Source of the DNA: Luteolibacter yonseiensis
Lineage (GTDB): Bacteria; Verrucomicrobiota; Verrucomicrobiia; Verrucomicrobiales; Akkermansiaceae
Assembly (NCBI RefSeq): GCF_016595465.1
Contig: NZ_JAENIK010000012.1
Location: 744,001 to 808,000, forward strand
DNA: 64,000 nt
Direction of reading: 5' to 3'
Below, piece after piece: positions 17,917 to 26,963 of this stretch (position 1 is the stretch's first letter; each line of letters opens with the position of its first letter). Both the position numbers and the translations under genes were made by a program. A model generated the notes under the pieces. The model worked only from the letters and a program-made list of their open reading frames with translations. It was not told the origin of the DNA and did not search any database.

Positions 17917-18067
17917 GGAGGGTAGCACTACGGGATATCCGTAATACCCGCACCAAACCGCAAAGTTCCCCTCCTCCCGACGTCCCTCTCACCCCCCCAA
18001 AGTTATGGCTCAACCGCCATCGCCCCGCTCCAAACCCGATTCGGAGAGTCCGTAGTGCTACCCTCCG
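17917..18067. repeat. Third REP pair, diverged
   Basis: A plus-strand REP (17917-17945, starting GGAGGGTAGCACTACGGG) faces a minus-strand copy (about 18046-18067, ending TAGTGCTACCCTCCGA). The ~100-bp spacer is not visibly like those of modules A and B. The pair lies between rarA and the DUF6807 gene. Confidence 0.85.
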
Positions 18068-18123
18068 ATACGCCAACCTTCCTTGCTTGAAATCCTTCGA
18101 AAAACCTGTGCGTATCCGGGCAG

Positions 18124-19059
18124 ATGAAATCCCTCACGCTCCTCACGTCCCTTGCCTGTGCTTCCACTCTCACTGCGGCGGACACGCTCACGGCGAAACG
18201 CGAGGGCAGCCAGGTGGTCATTCGCACCGGGGAAAAAGAAATCCTCCGCTATCAGGCCGAACCCGGCCCACTCCCGCGTCCCGAAATTCCAAAAAAATTC
18301 GAACGCGGCGGTTACATCCAGTCCATCCACACCCCGTCGGGACAGCTCGTCACGGACGATTTCCCCGCCGACCACTTCCACCACCACGGCGTCTGGAATC
18401 CATGGACGAAAACCGAATTCGAAGGCCGTCACCCGGACTTCTGGAACATGGGTGCTGAGACCGGAAAGGTCGAGTTTGTCGCTCTGGACGATGTTTGGCA
18501 GAAGGACGGCAAGGCTGGATTCACCGCCCGCCACCAGTTCGTGGACATGACCGCCAAACCATCCAAGGTCGCCCTGGCCGACACCTGGCGGATCACAGTT
18601 TCGCTCTCGGGCGGCAACCCTGTCATCGACTTCACCTCCACCCAAACCTGCGCCACCGGGTCCCCCCTCAAGCTTCCGGAATACCACTACGGCGGATTCG
18701 GATTCCGGGGGAACAAGGCATGGATCGACAAAAAGAACTGTGAGGTCCTCTCCTCCACAGGAATCAGCGATCGCCAGAAGCTCAATTCCTCCCGCGAGAA
18801 ATGGTGCTGGATCGGCGGCAAGGTCGATGACAAGACCTGCGGCGTCACCATCCTCTGCCATCCGGAGAATTTCCGTTTCCCACAACCCGTCCGGATGAAC
18901 CCTGACCAGCCTTTCTTCTGCTACGCTCCGCAGCAGATGGGCGGGATGGAGATCAAGCCGGGGGAAAAACACATCTCCCGCTACCGCCTTGTCATCGCGG
19001 ATGGCAGGCCGGACGCGAAGGATGCGGAAAAGTGGTGGAAGGAGTATGCCAAGGACTGA
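18124..19059 (+). CDS. Secreted DUF6807 (PmoA-like) protein
   Basis: 311 residues with the signal peptide MKSLTLLTSLACASTLTAAD. The motif DHFHHHGVWNPWT and the YGGFGFRGNKAW segment are typical of DUF6807 proteins, which Pfam once named methane-oxygenase PmoA-like. Members are common and secreted in Verrucomicrobiota and Planctomycetota and are often encoded near glycoside hydrolases and oxidoreductases, so a sugar-related role is likely, but the reaction is not known. The clustered His residues may bind metal. It is co-directional with the propeller gene 66 bp downstream. Confidence 0.85.
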   Translation: MKSLTLLTSLACASTLTAADTLTAKREGSQVVIRTGEKEILRYQAEPGPLPRPEIPKKFERGGYIQSIHTPSGQLVTDDFPADHFHHHGVWNPWTKTEFEGRHPDFWNMGAETGKVEFVALDDVWQKDGKAGFTARHQFVDMTAKPSKVALADTWRITVSLSGGNPVIDFTSTQTCATGSPLKLPEYHYGGFGFRGNKAWIDKKNCEVLSSTGISDRQKLNSSREKWCWIGGKVDDKTCGVTILCHPENFRFPQPVRMNPDQPFFCYAPQQMGGMEIKPGEKHISRYRLVIADGRPDAKDAEKWWKEYAKD

Positions 19060-19125
19060 TCCTTCTTCACACATCCATTGATACATTTCCCCCACCATGG
19101 TTCGTAACGGGCATCCCTTACCCAG

Positions 19126-20448
19126 ATGCTCAGATCCGCACTATTCATCATCCTCTCCTGCACCGCCTTCGCCGCGGAGCCATGCCGCATCGAGATCGTT
19201 GACAAACAAAACGGCTGGCCGGTCCCCTTGGTCGAGCTGCGCAGCGTGCATGATACCATCCACGTCAGCGACAATCTCGGTCTCATCGCCATCGATGAGC
19301 CGGAGCTGTTGAACCAGGAAGTCTATTTCGCCGTGAGAGGCCACGGCTACGGCGTGCCGAAGGATGGCTTCGGCTATCAGGGCGTCCGCACCACTCTCAA
19401 GTCCGGAGGAAAATTCCGCATCGAGGTCGAGCGGCAGAACCTCGCCAAACGCCTCGGACGTCTCACCGGAGCCGGCCTGTTCGCCGAAGGGGAGAAACTC
19501 GGCATCCCGCCGCTGTTGCCGGAAACGGGGGTGTTCGGCTGCGACTCCGTGCTCACCGCCCCCATCGGCGACAAGATCTTCCATCTGTGGGGCGACACCA
19601 TGATCCCCGGCTATCCGCTCGGCATCTACACCTCCAGCGCCGCCACCACGCCACGGCAGCCCTTGAAAAAATTCGAGCCACCCATCGCCATGCCCTACAC
19701 CCATTTCCGCGATGACAAGGGCAGGCCACGCGGCGTGGCCCCCATCCCCGGCTCCGGCCCGACATGGCTGGGCGCGATGGTTTCCTTCCCTGACAACCAG
19801 CTCGGCGCCACCTATTCGAAGATCAGCAACCATCTCGACGAATACGAGGTGGGCACCTGCATCTGGGACCCCGCCACGCGGAACTTCACCACCCACAAGA
19901 CCCTCTGGAAATCCGCCGATGGTGCGAAGCCGCTCATCCTCCGGGGGCACCCTGTCCGTTGGAAGGATCCGGCGGGGAAAAACTGGCTTCTCTTCGGGGA
20001 CCCCTTCCCCACCGCCCGCTGCCCGGACGATTTCGAGTCGTGGAAAAACCCAGGCACGTGGGAAAAACTCGACGCCCCCGACAACCCGCGCGCCTCTGAC
20101 GGCGCGGAAATCGAGCCCCACCGTGGCTCCATCGCCTGGAACGCCTATCGGAAGCGCTGGGTCACCATCTTCACCCAGAACCACGGCAAGCCCTCCTTCA
20201 TCGGGGAAATCTGGTATGCCGAATCCGAATCCCCCCTCGGCCCATGGGAAAAGGCGACCAAGGTGCTCACCCACGACAACTACACCTTCTACAACCCCCG
20301 CATCCAAACCGACCTCACCCCGGCTGACGCCCCCTTCATCCTCTTCGAAGGCACCTATACCGCCGAGTTCGCCAACAAGCCGCCCCCCACCCCCCGCTAC
20401 AACTACAACCAGATCCTCTACCGGCTGGATCTCGATGAGGTGAAGTGA
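19126..20448 (+). CDS. Secreted five-bladed-propeller (GH43/GH32-like) protein
   Basis: 440 residues with the signal peptide MLRSALFIILSCTAFAAE. After an N-terminal beta domain (about 20-105, IEIVDKQNGWPVPLVELRSV) the rest shows repeated strands with Trp/Asp motifs: KIFHLWGDTMI, GPTWLGAMVS, NWLLFGDPFPTARC, WVTIFTQN, IGEIWYAESESPLGPWEKA and APFILFEGTYT. The IWYAESESPLGPW pattern is typical of GH43/GH32/DUF4185-like propellers. The enzyme activity cannot be assigned because the catalytic acids were not mapped with certainty. It follows the DUF6807 gene and may share its transcript. Confidence 0.82.
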   Translation: MLRSALFIILSCTAFAAEPCRIEIVDKQNGWPVPLVELRSVHDTIHVSDNLGLIAIDEPELLNQEVYFAVRGHGYGVPKDGFGYQGVRTTLKSGGKFRIEVERQNLAKRLGRLTGAGLFAEGEKLGIPPLLPETGVFGCDSVLTAPIGDKIFHLWGDTMIPGYPLGIYTSSAATTPRQPLKKFEPPIAMPYTHFRDDKGRPRGVAPIPGSGPTWLGAMVSFPDNQLGATYSKISNHLDEYEVGTCIWDPATRNFTTHKTLWKSADGAKPLILRGHPVRWKDPAGKNWLLFGDPFPTARCPDDFESWKNPGTWEKLDAPDNPRASDGAEIEPHRGSIAWNAYRKRWVTIFTQNHGKPSFIGEIWYAESESPLGPWEKATKVLTHDNYTFYNPRIQTDLTPADAPFILFEGTYTAEFANKPPPTPRYNYNQILYRLDLDEVK

Positions 20449-20785
20449 ACCCCAACTGGAGCGCGGGATTCATCTCGCGCGAAAACAGCGAAGCCACATC
20501 CATCTCACGGACCACTGATTTGCTCCTGAACAGGAGAGAGACAGACATTGATCGCCCTTTCGCCAAGTTTTCATCCACAAATCGAAAGGAGGAGACGCAA
20601 GCCCCGACTCAAGATGTTCTCCGCATGGATTCCGTTGTTGTCGCGAGGCGGGGCGGATCTGCTGATCACAGGACACCCGGACATCCCCACTCGGATTCTT
20701 CGCTCCACTTGGCACAACAATGCCATCACTCCACTGTTGATTCCTGCGGATAGTGTTCGCATGATGCCCGTGTTCCGTCACGCGC
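20449..20785. other. Intergenic region before recN
   Basis: 337 bp without a convincing gene. It holds a GCGCG hairpin after the propeller gene (20461-20480) and a perfect palindrome CTCCTGAACAGGAG (20523-20536). I looked for a LexA-type site for recN and found only half-site-like TGTTC at about 20753 and 20769, so none is claimed. Confidence 0.5.
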
Positions 20786-22435
20786 ATGCTCACTCTTTTA
20801 AAAATCCGCAATCTGGCATTGGTCGATGAATTGGTCTGGGAACTCGGTTCGGGTCTCATCGGCGTGACCGGGGAAACTGGGGCTGGAAAGTCCGTAATCG
20901 TCGGGGCGCTGAAGCTGGTGCTGGGCGAACGGGCGGAGAAATCGCTGATCCGCACGGGCGAGGAAACCTGCTCGGTGGAGGCGGTTTTCGAGCTGAAAGA
21001 CGCGTCGGAGGTGAATGCCGTGCTGGAGGACGGCGGGCTGGAGGCTTGCGATGGCGAACAACTCATCATCCGCCGGGTGATCGGACAATCGGCGAACCGC
21101 CAGTTCGTCAATGATTCACCGGTGACGCTGGCCCTGTTGAAACGGCTCGGCGAACACCTGGTGGACCTCCATGGGCCGCACGACCACCAGTCGCTGCTCT
21201 CGGTGGAGCGACAGCTTTCCATGTTGGACGCCTATGCCGGAGCGGATGCTCCGGTCTCCAGCTACCGCGAGGCTTACCGGGCGTGGCGGGAGAAAGCCGC
21301 GGAGCTTGAGGAAATCCGCCACGCGGAAAACGCGAGCGAGCAGGAACTCGACCTGCTGCGCTACCAACTTGAGGAAATCGACCGGGCACAGTTGAAACCT
21401 GAGGACGAACACGATCTGGAAGACCGCTGGCGCAGGGCGTCGAACGCGAGCAGGCTGGTGGAAACCGCCGCCGCCGCGACCGCCGCGCTGAATGGAGATG
21501 ATGGGATTCTGGAGCGGCTCACCGAAGTCCAGCGGTTGGTGCGGGATCTGGAAAAACTGGATCCATCCATCCGCGAACGCACCGCATCTCTGGAAACCGC
21601 CTGCCTGGAATTGCAGGATCTTGAAAGCAATCTCGCGGACTACGCCGGCGAACTGGACATCGATCCCGAAGAAGCCGCGACTCTCGAGGAACGGGTAAAT
21701 GTCATCGAAACGCTGAAGCGGAAATATGGACCGTCGCTCGCGGACGTGCTGGCGCGCCGTGAGACGGCGGCGGCGCGGTTGGATACGATCGAGAACCGCG
21801 GTGAAAAACTGGAGACATTGGAGCGGGAGCTGTCCGTTTGCCGGGAAACCCTTGATGCGGCGGGCAAAACCCTCGGCACGGTGCGGAAAAAAGCCGCGCC
21901 GAAGCTGGCGAAGGAGATTTCCTCGCAGTTGAAGGATCTCGGATTCAAGCAGTCTTCGTTTGAAGTTCCTTTGAAACCACTGCCGGAGCCGGGACCACAT
22001 GGTCTGGAAGGCGTCGAGTTCCAGTTCGGGCCGAATCCGGGAGAACCGCTGCTGCCGCTCCGCCAGATCGCCTCGTCCGGGGAGATCAGCCGGGTGATGC
22101 TCGCGGTGAAGTCCGCGCTGGCGGATCAAGATGCGACACCGTTGATGGTTTTCGACGAAATCGACGCAAACGTCGGCGGCGAGGTGGCGAAGGCGGTGGG
22201 TCGCAAAATGGCAGCCCTCGGTACTCGTCACCAGGTGGTGGCAATCACCCACTTCCCACAGGTGGCGGCGATGTCCGCGCATCATTTCGTGGTGGAGAAG
22301 GAAGTCTCCGGCGGCCGGACCCGTTCACGGCTTTACCCGGTGGGAGGCGAGACACGCATTCAGGAACTCGTGCGGATGCTCGGCGGCGGAGGCGAACAGG
22401 CACGGGCGATGGCCGCATCACTACTGAATCCCTAG
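20786..22435 (+). CDS. recN: DNA repair protein RecN
   Basis: 549 residues of the SMC-like family. Walker A is GVTGETGAGKSVIVGALKLV (about 27-46) and the C-terminal part has the ABC signature ISSGEISR-like ASSGEISRVMLAVKSAL, Walker B PLMVFDEIDANVGGEVAKAV and the H-loop VVAITHFPQVAAMSAHHFVV. The middle (about 165-370) is coiled coil. RecN works in double-strand-break repair with RecA. The next gene begins one base after its stop. Confidence 0.96.
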   Translation: MLTLLKIRNLALVDELVWELGSGLIGVTGETGAGKSVIVGALKLVLGERAEKSLIRTGEETCSVEAVFELKDASEVNAVLEDGGLEACDGEQLIIRRVIGQSANRQFVNDSPVTLALLKRLGEHLVDLHGPHDHQSLLSVERQLSMLDAYAGADAPVSSYREAYRAWREKAAELEEIRHAENASEQELDLLRYQLEEIDRAQLKPEDEHDLEDRWRRASNASRLVETAAAATAALNGDDGILERLTEVQRLVRDLEKLDPSIRERTASLETACLELQDLESNLADYAGELDIDPEEAATLEERVNVIETLKRKYGPSLADVLARRETAAARLDTIENRGEKLETLERELSVCRETLDAAGKTLGTVRKKAAPKLAKEISSQLKDLGFKQSSFEVPLKPLPEPGPHGLEGVEFQFGPNPGEPLLPLRQIASSGEISRVMLAVKSALADQDATPLMVFDEIDANVGGEVAKAVGRKMAALGTRHQVVAITHFPQVAAMSAHHFVVEKEVSGGRTRSRLYPVGGETRIQELVRMLGGGGEQARAMAASLLNP

Positions 22436-23005
22436 ATGCCACGAACCTTCAAATGCATCCCCGAACTGGTCGAGTCGCCCTCCAAGGAGCTGGCGGCGGC
22501 GCTCGGACTGCCATGGAAAGGCGCGGGCATGCCACGGCTGGTGATCGGGCGGCGCGAGTGGATCTCGCTGCCGGAACTGGGGGTCTTTCCGCTGAATGCG
22601 AAGACAGACAGCGGCGCGCGGAGCTCCAGCATTCATGCGGAAAACGTCATCCTCTCCCCTGACGAGAAGAGCGTGAGGTTCACGACGAGGAACCATTACA
22701 GCGAGGTGATTTCCTGCGAGGCGGCGGTGGTGCGGACCGCCTCGGTGAGAAGTTCGTCCGGGGTGGCGAAAAAGCGGATTTTCATCCGGACGACGGCGGT
22801 TCTGCCGGGCGGATTCAGCTGGTCCATCATGGTCAGTCTGGCAAACAGGTCGGAAATGCGGTGTCCCATGCTGTTGGGCAGGCGCGCGTTGTCCGGGTAT
22901 TTCCTGATCGATCCCCAAGGCGCGCACCTGTTGGGTCCGAGAAGGGAATTGGAAAATTCTTCGACCACGGAATCCGCCGCAAGACCGGGGTTGGAACCGA
23001 GGTAG
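22436..23005 (+). CDS. Retropepsin-like ATP-dependent zinc protease family protein
   Basis: 189 residues, start ATG directly after the recN stop. The sequence VIGRREWISLPELGVFPLNA then KTDSGARSSSIHAENV is the hallmark of the RimB/SlapB-like family (annotated as putative ATP-dependent zinc protease), where the Asp of KTDSGA is the catalytic aspartate of the retropepsin fold. The end motif PMLLGRRALSGYFLIDP is also present. Members often sit beside RimK-type ligases; none is here. It is likely co-transcribed with recN and converges on the CYTH gene. Confidence 0.85.
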   Translation: MPRTFKCIPELVESPSKELAAALGLPWKGAGMPRLVIGRREWISLPELGVFPLNAKTDSGARSSSIHAENVILSPDEKSVRFTTRNHYSEVISCEAAVVRTASVRSSSGVAKKRIFIRTTAVLPGGFSWSIMVSLANRSEMRCPMLLGRRALSGYFLIDPQGAHLLGPRRELENSSTTESAARPGLEPR

Positions 23006-23031
23006 AAAAACTCCTCATCACGAAGCCCGTA

Positions 23032-23493
23032 TCACCATGTGGTGAACGGTTCGGCCGCCAGGCAGGAATTGAAATAGCGGGAATCGTCGGAAACCTCGGC
23101 CCCCACCCACGGTGGAAGGATCGGGGAGATGGACGCATCCGCCAGCTCGACCTCGGCGACGATGAGTCCTTCATTGGCGCCGTGGAAGACATCGATCTCC
23201 CAAATGTGGTCGGCATGGGGAACCTTGTGGCGTGTCTTGTCGATCACGGAGGGCAGGCACATCTCCAGCAGTTCCCGCGCCTCCGCCACCGGTATGGCAT
23301 ATTCGTATTCCGCCCGGGTGATCCCCTGCGTCTGCCCCTTGATGGTCAGCCAGGCGTTTTTCCCGCCGATACGGACCCGGACGGTGCGCTCCGGATCCTG
23401 CGAAAGATAGCCTTGGGAAATCCTGACGCCGGGCGAGCCGTCACGCCAGGTGTCTGCGGTGACGAGGAATTTGCGTTCGATTTCCGAGGGCAT
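23032..23493 (-). CDS. CYTH domain protein (triphosphate tunnel metalloenzyme)
   Basis: 153 residues. The N-terminal ExExK motif is EIERK (residues 4-8), followed by the tunnel strands RTVRVRIGGKNAWLTIKG, RAEYEYAIPVAEA, and DHIWEIDVFHGANEGLIVAE with alternating charged residues. This is the short stand-alone CYTH form (like NeuTTM or ygiF N-domain) that hydrolyses tripolyphosphate or related triphosphates. Full set of basic and acidic tunnel residues suggests activity. It lies downstream of the toxin-antitoxin pair on the same strand. Confidence 0.93.
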   Translation of the reverse strand: MPSEIERKFLVTADTWRDGSPGVRISQGYLSQDPERTVRVRIGGKNAWLTIKGQTQGITRAEYEYAIPVAEARELLEMCLPSVIDKTRHKVPHADHIWEIDVFHGANEGLIVAEVELADASISPILPPWVGAEVSDDSRYFNSCLAAEPFTTW

Positions 23494-23511
23494 GGCGGAT
23501 GATTCAAACCG

Positions 23512-23778
23512 CTACCGGGAAAATTGCAATTCTCCTCGCGCGCCATGCCAGATTCGGAGTACAGCGATGGTTGCCCGACCATCATCAATCTCATAAACGA
23601 TGCGGTAAGGCGAAACGATGATTTCACGAAGCAGGTCATCATGAAATTCGGGAACTGTGCGACCAATGCGGGGAAATAAGACGAGCTTGTCTACTTTTGA
23701 GATGAGATGATCGCCGAAACGCTTGGCCGAAACATGATCATCCTGAGCGATGTAGCGCACCAACGCCCTCAAATCCAT
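23512..23778 (-). CDS. ParE/RelE-family toxin
   Basis: 88 residues: MDLRALVRYIAQDDHVSAKR, then FPRIGRTVPEFHDDLLREII and YRIVYEIDDGRATIAVLRIW, the beta-sheet core and C-terminal HGAR of ParE-type toxins. ParE toxins poison gyrase; RelE toxins cut mRNA. The sequence is closer to ParE. It follows its putative antitoxin by 20 bp, the usual antitoxin-toxin order. Confidence 0.92.
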   Translation of the reverse strand: MDLRALVRYIAQDDHVSAKRFGDHLISKVDKLVLFPRIGRTVPEFHDDLLREIIVSPYRIVYEIDDGRATIAVLRIWHGARGELQFSR

Positions 23779-23798
23779 AAGAGCACGCTGGGTCTAGA

Positions 23799-23984
23799 CT
23801 ACTTGGAAATCCATGTCTCGATAAGTCCGCGAATTTCCTCATGAGGCACAACATCTCCCCGCCGGACATCTTCTCTCGCAGCTTCTATGGCTGCGAGAAA
23901 ATGGATACGCTCTTCGATCTCGGACCAGGATGCATCGTCAGGAAGATCCCTGATGGTTTCCATCGCCAATTGCTTCGTTGACAT
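23799..23984 (-). CDS. Antitoxin of the ParE-type module
   Basis: 61 residues, MSTKQLAMETIRDLPDDASW then SEIEERIHFLAAIEAAREDV. This short helical acidic protein matches the common partner of ParE/RelE toxins (annotated as addiction module or prevent-host-death-like components). Its position 20 bp before the toxin supports the call. These antitoxins usually bind the promoter and autoregulate the pair; no operator was identified. Confidence 0.85.
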   Translation of the reverse strand: MSTKQLAMETIRDLPDDASWSEIEERIHFLAAIEAAREDVRRGDVVPHEEIRGLIETWISK

Positions 23985-24061
23985 GAATCACTTATGCCTC
24001 AAACCGGCTGTTGATCAATCCTCCAATTTCCAAACCCGGTCAACAATCCACGGAATATCCA

Positions 24062-24628
24062 TCACTGCCCCTTCGCAGCCGCCGCTCCCGTCACCGCCGT
24101 CCAGTCGACGGTGCCGTGGTCGAGGCGCTGCACCTCGCTGGAATAGACGGCGTCCTCGTTTTTCGGATCGAGATCGGCTGCGAGCTGGATGAAGTAACGG
24201 GCGAGCTTCTGATCTTCCAATCCCCCTTGTTTGGCGAGGAGCAGTCCGCGGGTCAGGATGAGCCGGGAGAACGCCTGAGGGCTGTAGTTGCTCTCGGAGG
24301 CTTCCGGAAGGATACCCTTGGCCAGTTGGAAGTTCAGCACCACGGCACGCTTGTTCCGCGGAGACAACTGGAGTGCCAGGCCGATCATGTGGCGTGCTTC
24401 CGTGAGCGATGCCGGGGAGGCCTTGGCGGCGATGAGATGGTTCGAGGCCACGGCGGACAGGTTCGTGGCGTAGTCCTCGCGCTCGGAGTCGAGCATGCCC
24501 AAAGCCTGTGAAAAGATGCTTTTCTCCACCTTCGGAGCGTTCCAGACGAAAGTCTTCGCAATCTCCTGAGCCCCGAGAACCGATACCGTGGCGCATATCG
24601 CCGCCGTTGCTTGCCAAAAACGCATCAT
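24062..24628 (-). CDS. Secreted TPR-like protein
   Basis: The start is placed at the tandem ATG at 24628/24625, where MMRFWQATAAICATVSVLGA is a signal peptide; 37 upstream in-frame codons are Cys/His-rich and unlikely. About 188 residues with helical hairpins resembling tetratricopeptide repeats: ARHMIGLALQLSPRNKRAVV, AFSRLILTRGLLLAKQG and ARYFIQLAADLDPKNEDAVY. No family name. It is divergent from the folate cyclo-ligase gene. Confidence 0.75.
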   Translation of the reverse strand: MMRFWQATAAICATVSVLGAQEIAKTFVWNAPKVEKSIFSQALGMLDSEREDYATNLSAVASNHLIAAKASPASLTEARHMIGLALQLSPRNKRAVVLNFQLAKGILPEASESNYSPQAFSRLILTRGLLLAKQGGLEDQKLARYFIQLAADLDPKNEDAVYSSEVQRLDHGTVDWTAVTGAAAAKGQ

Positions 24629-24682
24629 CTGCGCTAAGGATGGGAAAAGAACGTTCTTTGGCAAGTGGCAATCAGCTTCCTG

Positions 24683-25222
24683 ATGACAATCCCCGACCCC
24701 GCACCGACAAAACATGAGCTCCGCAGCCGGATGCGGCAATTGCTGCGCGCGAGAGCTCCAAGCGCGCCCGGGGTGTTCACCGAACTCCGGGAATGGCTTT
24801 CCGTCCGCCCGGAACTACAAACCATCGCGGTATATTCGCCGCTCCCGGGTGAGGTCGACCTGTCGGCAACCATCGCCGCGCTGCCGGAAGTCCGTTGGGT
24901 CTATCCACGGGTCGCCGGCGAACACCTGAGTTTCCACATGGGAGGCGATCTGGTCCCCGGCAGCTTCGGTATCCTCGAGCCGGCGGAAAATGCCGGGGAG
25001 ATCCCCGTTCTTGAGATAGACGCCTTCCTCTGCCCCGGTCTTGCCTTTGACAAACGAGGCGGCCGCCTCGGACGTGGCCGGGGTTTCTACGACCGCGTGC
25101 TGGCCAATGCGCGGCCCGACTCGCTCAACATCGGAGTCTGCCACGATTTCCAAATGGTGGATGACACTTTTTCCGAGCCACACGATGTTTTCATGGACAA
25201 GGTGTTCGAATACCGGACATAG
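24683..25222 (+). CDS. 5-formyltetrahydrofolate cyclo-ligase
   Basis: About 179 residues from the ATG at 24683 (a GTG at 24665 is the alternative). KHELRSRMRQLL at the N-terminus, YSPLPGEVDLS, and the ATP/folate-binding signature CPGLAFDKRGGRLGRGRGFYDRVL define the family. The enzyme converts 5-formyl-THF to 5,10-methenyl-THF with ATP. Length is near the usual 180-200. Gene context gives no further hint. Confidence 0.94.
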   Translation: MTIPDPAPTKHELRSRMRQLLRARAPSAPGVFTELREWLSVRPELQTIAVYSPLPGEVDLSATIAALPEVRWVYPRVAGEHLSFHMGGDLVPGSFGILEPAENAGEIPVLEIDAFLCPGLAFDKRGGRLGRGRGFYDRVLANARPDSLNIGVCHDFQMVDDTFSEPHDVFMDKVFEYRT

Positions 25223-25337
25223 GACGCGCGTCATTGAAAGCCGGAACGCGAGGGGGCTGAAATGTTCTGCAGGAGGTTGATCGGAGCGCCGGAGGTCACC
25301 TGTTGGGATCAGATCCCGGGCGAGTGGCCGTATTAAC

Positions 25338-25367
25338 TTGAAAAATCCCGCAAAACGATTTTTTCAA
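25338..25367. promoter_or_regulatory. AT-rich dyad upstream of the ABC operon
   Basis: Arms TTGAAAAATC (25338-25347) and GATTTTTTCAA (25357-25367) pair with one bulged base across a 9-nt gap. It lies 75 bp before the ABC ATPase start, the only AT-rich spot in this gap. It could be an operator or, less likely, a terminator for the folate gene. Confidence 0.4.
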
Positions 25368-25441
25368 ACAAGAATCCTCTCCGGCGGCGCTTAAAGCGGT
25401 ATCGCAGAGATAGTTGCTATTTCCAATTTTTTCCAAATCCC

Positions 25442-26173
25442 ATGATCGAAGTTGAAAGTCTGACCAAACAGTTCGGAAGCAAACGTGCGGTGAACGACCT
25501 CACGTTCACCGTGAAAAAAGGCGAGGTGCTCGGATTTCTCGGGCCGAACGGCGCCGGAAAGTCCACCACCATGCGCATGATCACCGGATTCATCCCGCCA
25601 ACCGCGGGGAATGCGAAGGTCTGCGGCATCTCGATCGTGGACCGCCCGAACGAGGCGAAGACGAAGATCGGCTACCTGCCGGAATCCGCCCCCCTTTACA
25701 ACGACATGACGGTGCTCGGCTTCCTGAAATTCTGCGCCGCCATCCGCGGGCTCAAGGGGGTGGCGAAAAATGACGCCATTGAGCGTGCGATCGAGACATG
25801 CTTCCTGACCACCGTCGCGAAGCAGTCGATCGACACCCTGTCCAAGGGCTACCGCCACCGGACCTGCCTCGCCCAGGCCCTTCTGCACGACCCCGAGGTC
25901 CTCATCCTCGACGAGCCCACCGACGGTCTCGATCCGAACCAGAAGTTCGAAGTCCGCCAGCTCATCAAGCGGCTCGGCAAGACAAAGGCCATCCTTTTTT
26001 CAACCCACATCCTTGAGGAGGTGGAAGCCTCATGCAGCCGCGCCGTCATCGTGGACCGCGGAAAAATTGTCGCGGATGGCACACCCGCCGAGTTGGTGGC
26101 GCAGTCCGGAACAGGCTCGCTCACCGACCTCTTCCGCAAGGTCACCTCGCGCGATACCGAAGCCGCCGCCTGA
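25442..26173 (+). CDS. ABC transporter ATP-binding protein (GldA-like)
   Basis: 243 residues with Walker A FLGPNGAGKSTTMRMITGFI, Q-loop GYLPESAPLYNDMTVLGFL, signature LSKGYRHRTCLAQALLHDPE, Walker B VLILDEPTDGLDPNQ and the switch His in LFSTHILEEVEASC. This is the ABC-2/Gld class. The following genes for the permease, a GldG-like subunit and a DUF4340 protein form the layout seen for gliding-type or polymer-export ABC systems. In Bacteroidetes GldA/F/G support gliding; outside that phylum the role is unknown. Confidence 0.95.
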   Translation: MIEVESLTKQFGSKRAVNDLTFTVKKGEVLGFLGPNGAGKSTTMRMITGFIPPTAGNAKVCGISIVDRPNEAKTKIGYLPESAPLYNDMTVLGFLKFCAAIRGLKGVAKNDAIERAIETCFLTTVAKQSIDTLSKGYRHRTCLAQALLHDPEVLILDEPTDGLDPNQKFEVRQLIKRLGKTKAILFSTHILEEVEASCSRAVIVDRGKIVADGTPAELVAQSGTGSLTDLFRKVTSRDTEAAA

Positions 26174-26198
26174 AAACCTCCAACCCGCAATTTCCACC

Positions 26199-26930
26199 AT
26201 GTCTTCCTGCACCATCTACAAACGCGAGCTGTCCAGCTACTTCTCGCAACCGACGGCATACGCCATCATCGTCATCTTCCTGTTGTTCTCACTCGGACTC
26301 ACCTTCACCTTCGGCCAGTTCATGCGTGTCGGCGACTCCTCCCTGGAGTGGACCTTCCTCTTCTGGCACCCGTGGGTCTACATGCTGCTGGCACCGGCCG
26401 TCGGCATGAAACTCTGGTCGGACGAGCAGCGCACCGGAACCATCGAACTGCTGGGCACGTTTCCGGTCTCCACCTGGAGCGCCATCGTCGGGAAATTCCT
26501 CGCGGCCGCCACGGTATGGTTCATCGCTCTGGCGCTCACCTTCCCGATCGTCATCACGGTCAACTACCTGGGAAGCCCGGACAACGGGGCCATCCTCTCC
26601 GGCTACATCGGAAGCTTCCTCGTCTGCTGCACCTTCCTCGCAATCACCATGCTGGTATCCGCCTGCACGCGCGACCAGGTGGTCTGCCTCATCGTTTCCG
26701 TCTCGGTCTGCGTGCTGCTCCTGCTCTGCGGTTATGACCCGGTCACTCAGGAATTGTCGAAGATCGTTTCCCCCGGCGTTCTCCAGGGCATCGTCTCGTT
26801 CGGCGTGTGGGACCACTTCCAGTCCCCGAACAGCGGCCTGTTCCGGTTGAAGGACCTGGTCTGGTTCGGCTCGATCATCTTCGTCTGCCTTCTCGGCACC
26901 AGCGCGATCCTCTCTTCCAAGCGCGCGTAA
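26199..26930 (+). CDS. ABC-2 permease (GldF-like)
   Basis: Start ATG at 26199, 25 bp after the ATPase gene; 243 residues and six hydrophobic segments. TIYKRELSSYFSQPTAYAII at the N-terminus and WSDEQRTGTIELLGTFPVST are the typical ABC-2 permease elbow and coupling motifs. It pairs with the ATPase upstream and the GldG-like subunit downstream. Confidence 0.93.
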   Translation: MSSCTIYKRELSSYFSQPTAYAIIVIFLLFSLGLTFTFGQFMRVGDSSLEWTFLFWHPWVYMLLAPAVGMKLWSDEQRTGTIELLGTFPVSTWSAIVGKFLAAATVWFIALALTFPIVITVNYLGSPDNGAILSGYIGSFLVCCTFLAITMLVSACTRDQVVCLIVSVSVCVLLLLCGYDPVTQELSKIVSPGVLQGIVSFGVWDHFQSPNSGLFRLKDLVWFGSIIFVCLLGTSAILSSKRA

Positions 26931-26963
26931 CATTCAAAAGCACCTCCTCTCAAACAGCATACC

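Noticed and set aside
20711-20727. TTGGCAC followed by TGCC upstream of recN as a sigma-54 promoter
   Set aside because: The GG-GC spacing is 9 bp and the -12 element is not TTGC.
20750-20780. LexA-type SOS box for recN
   Set aside because: Only half-sites (TGTTC twice) without the facing half at the right spacing.
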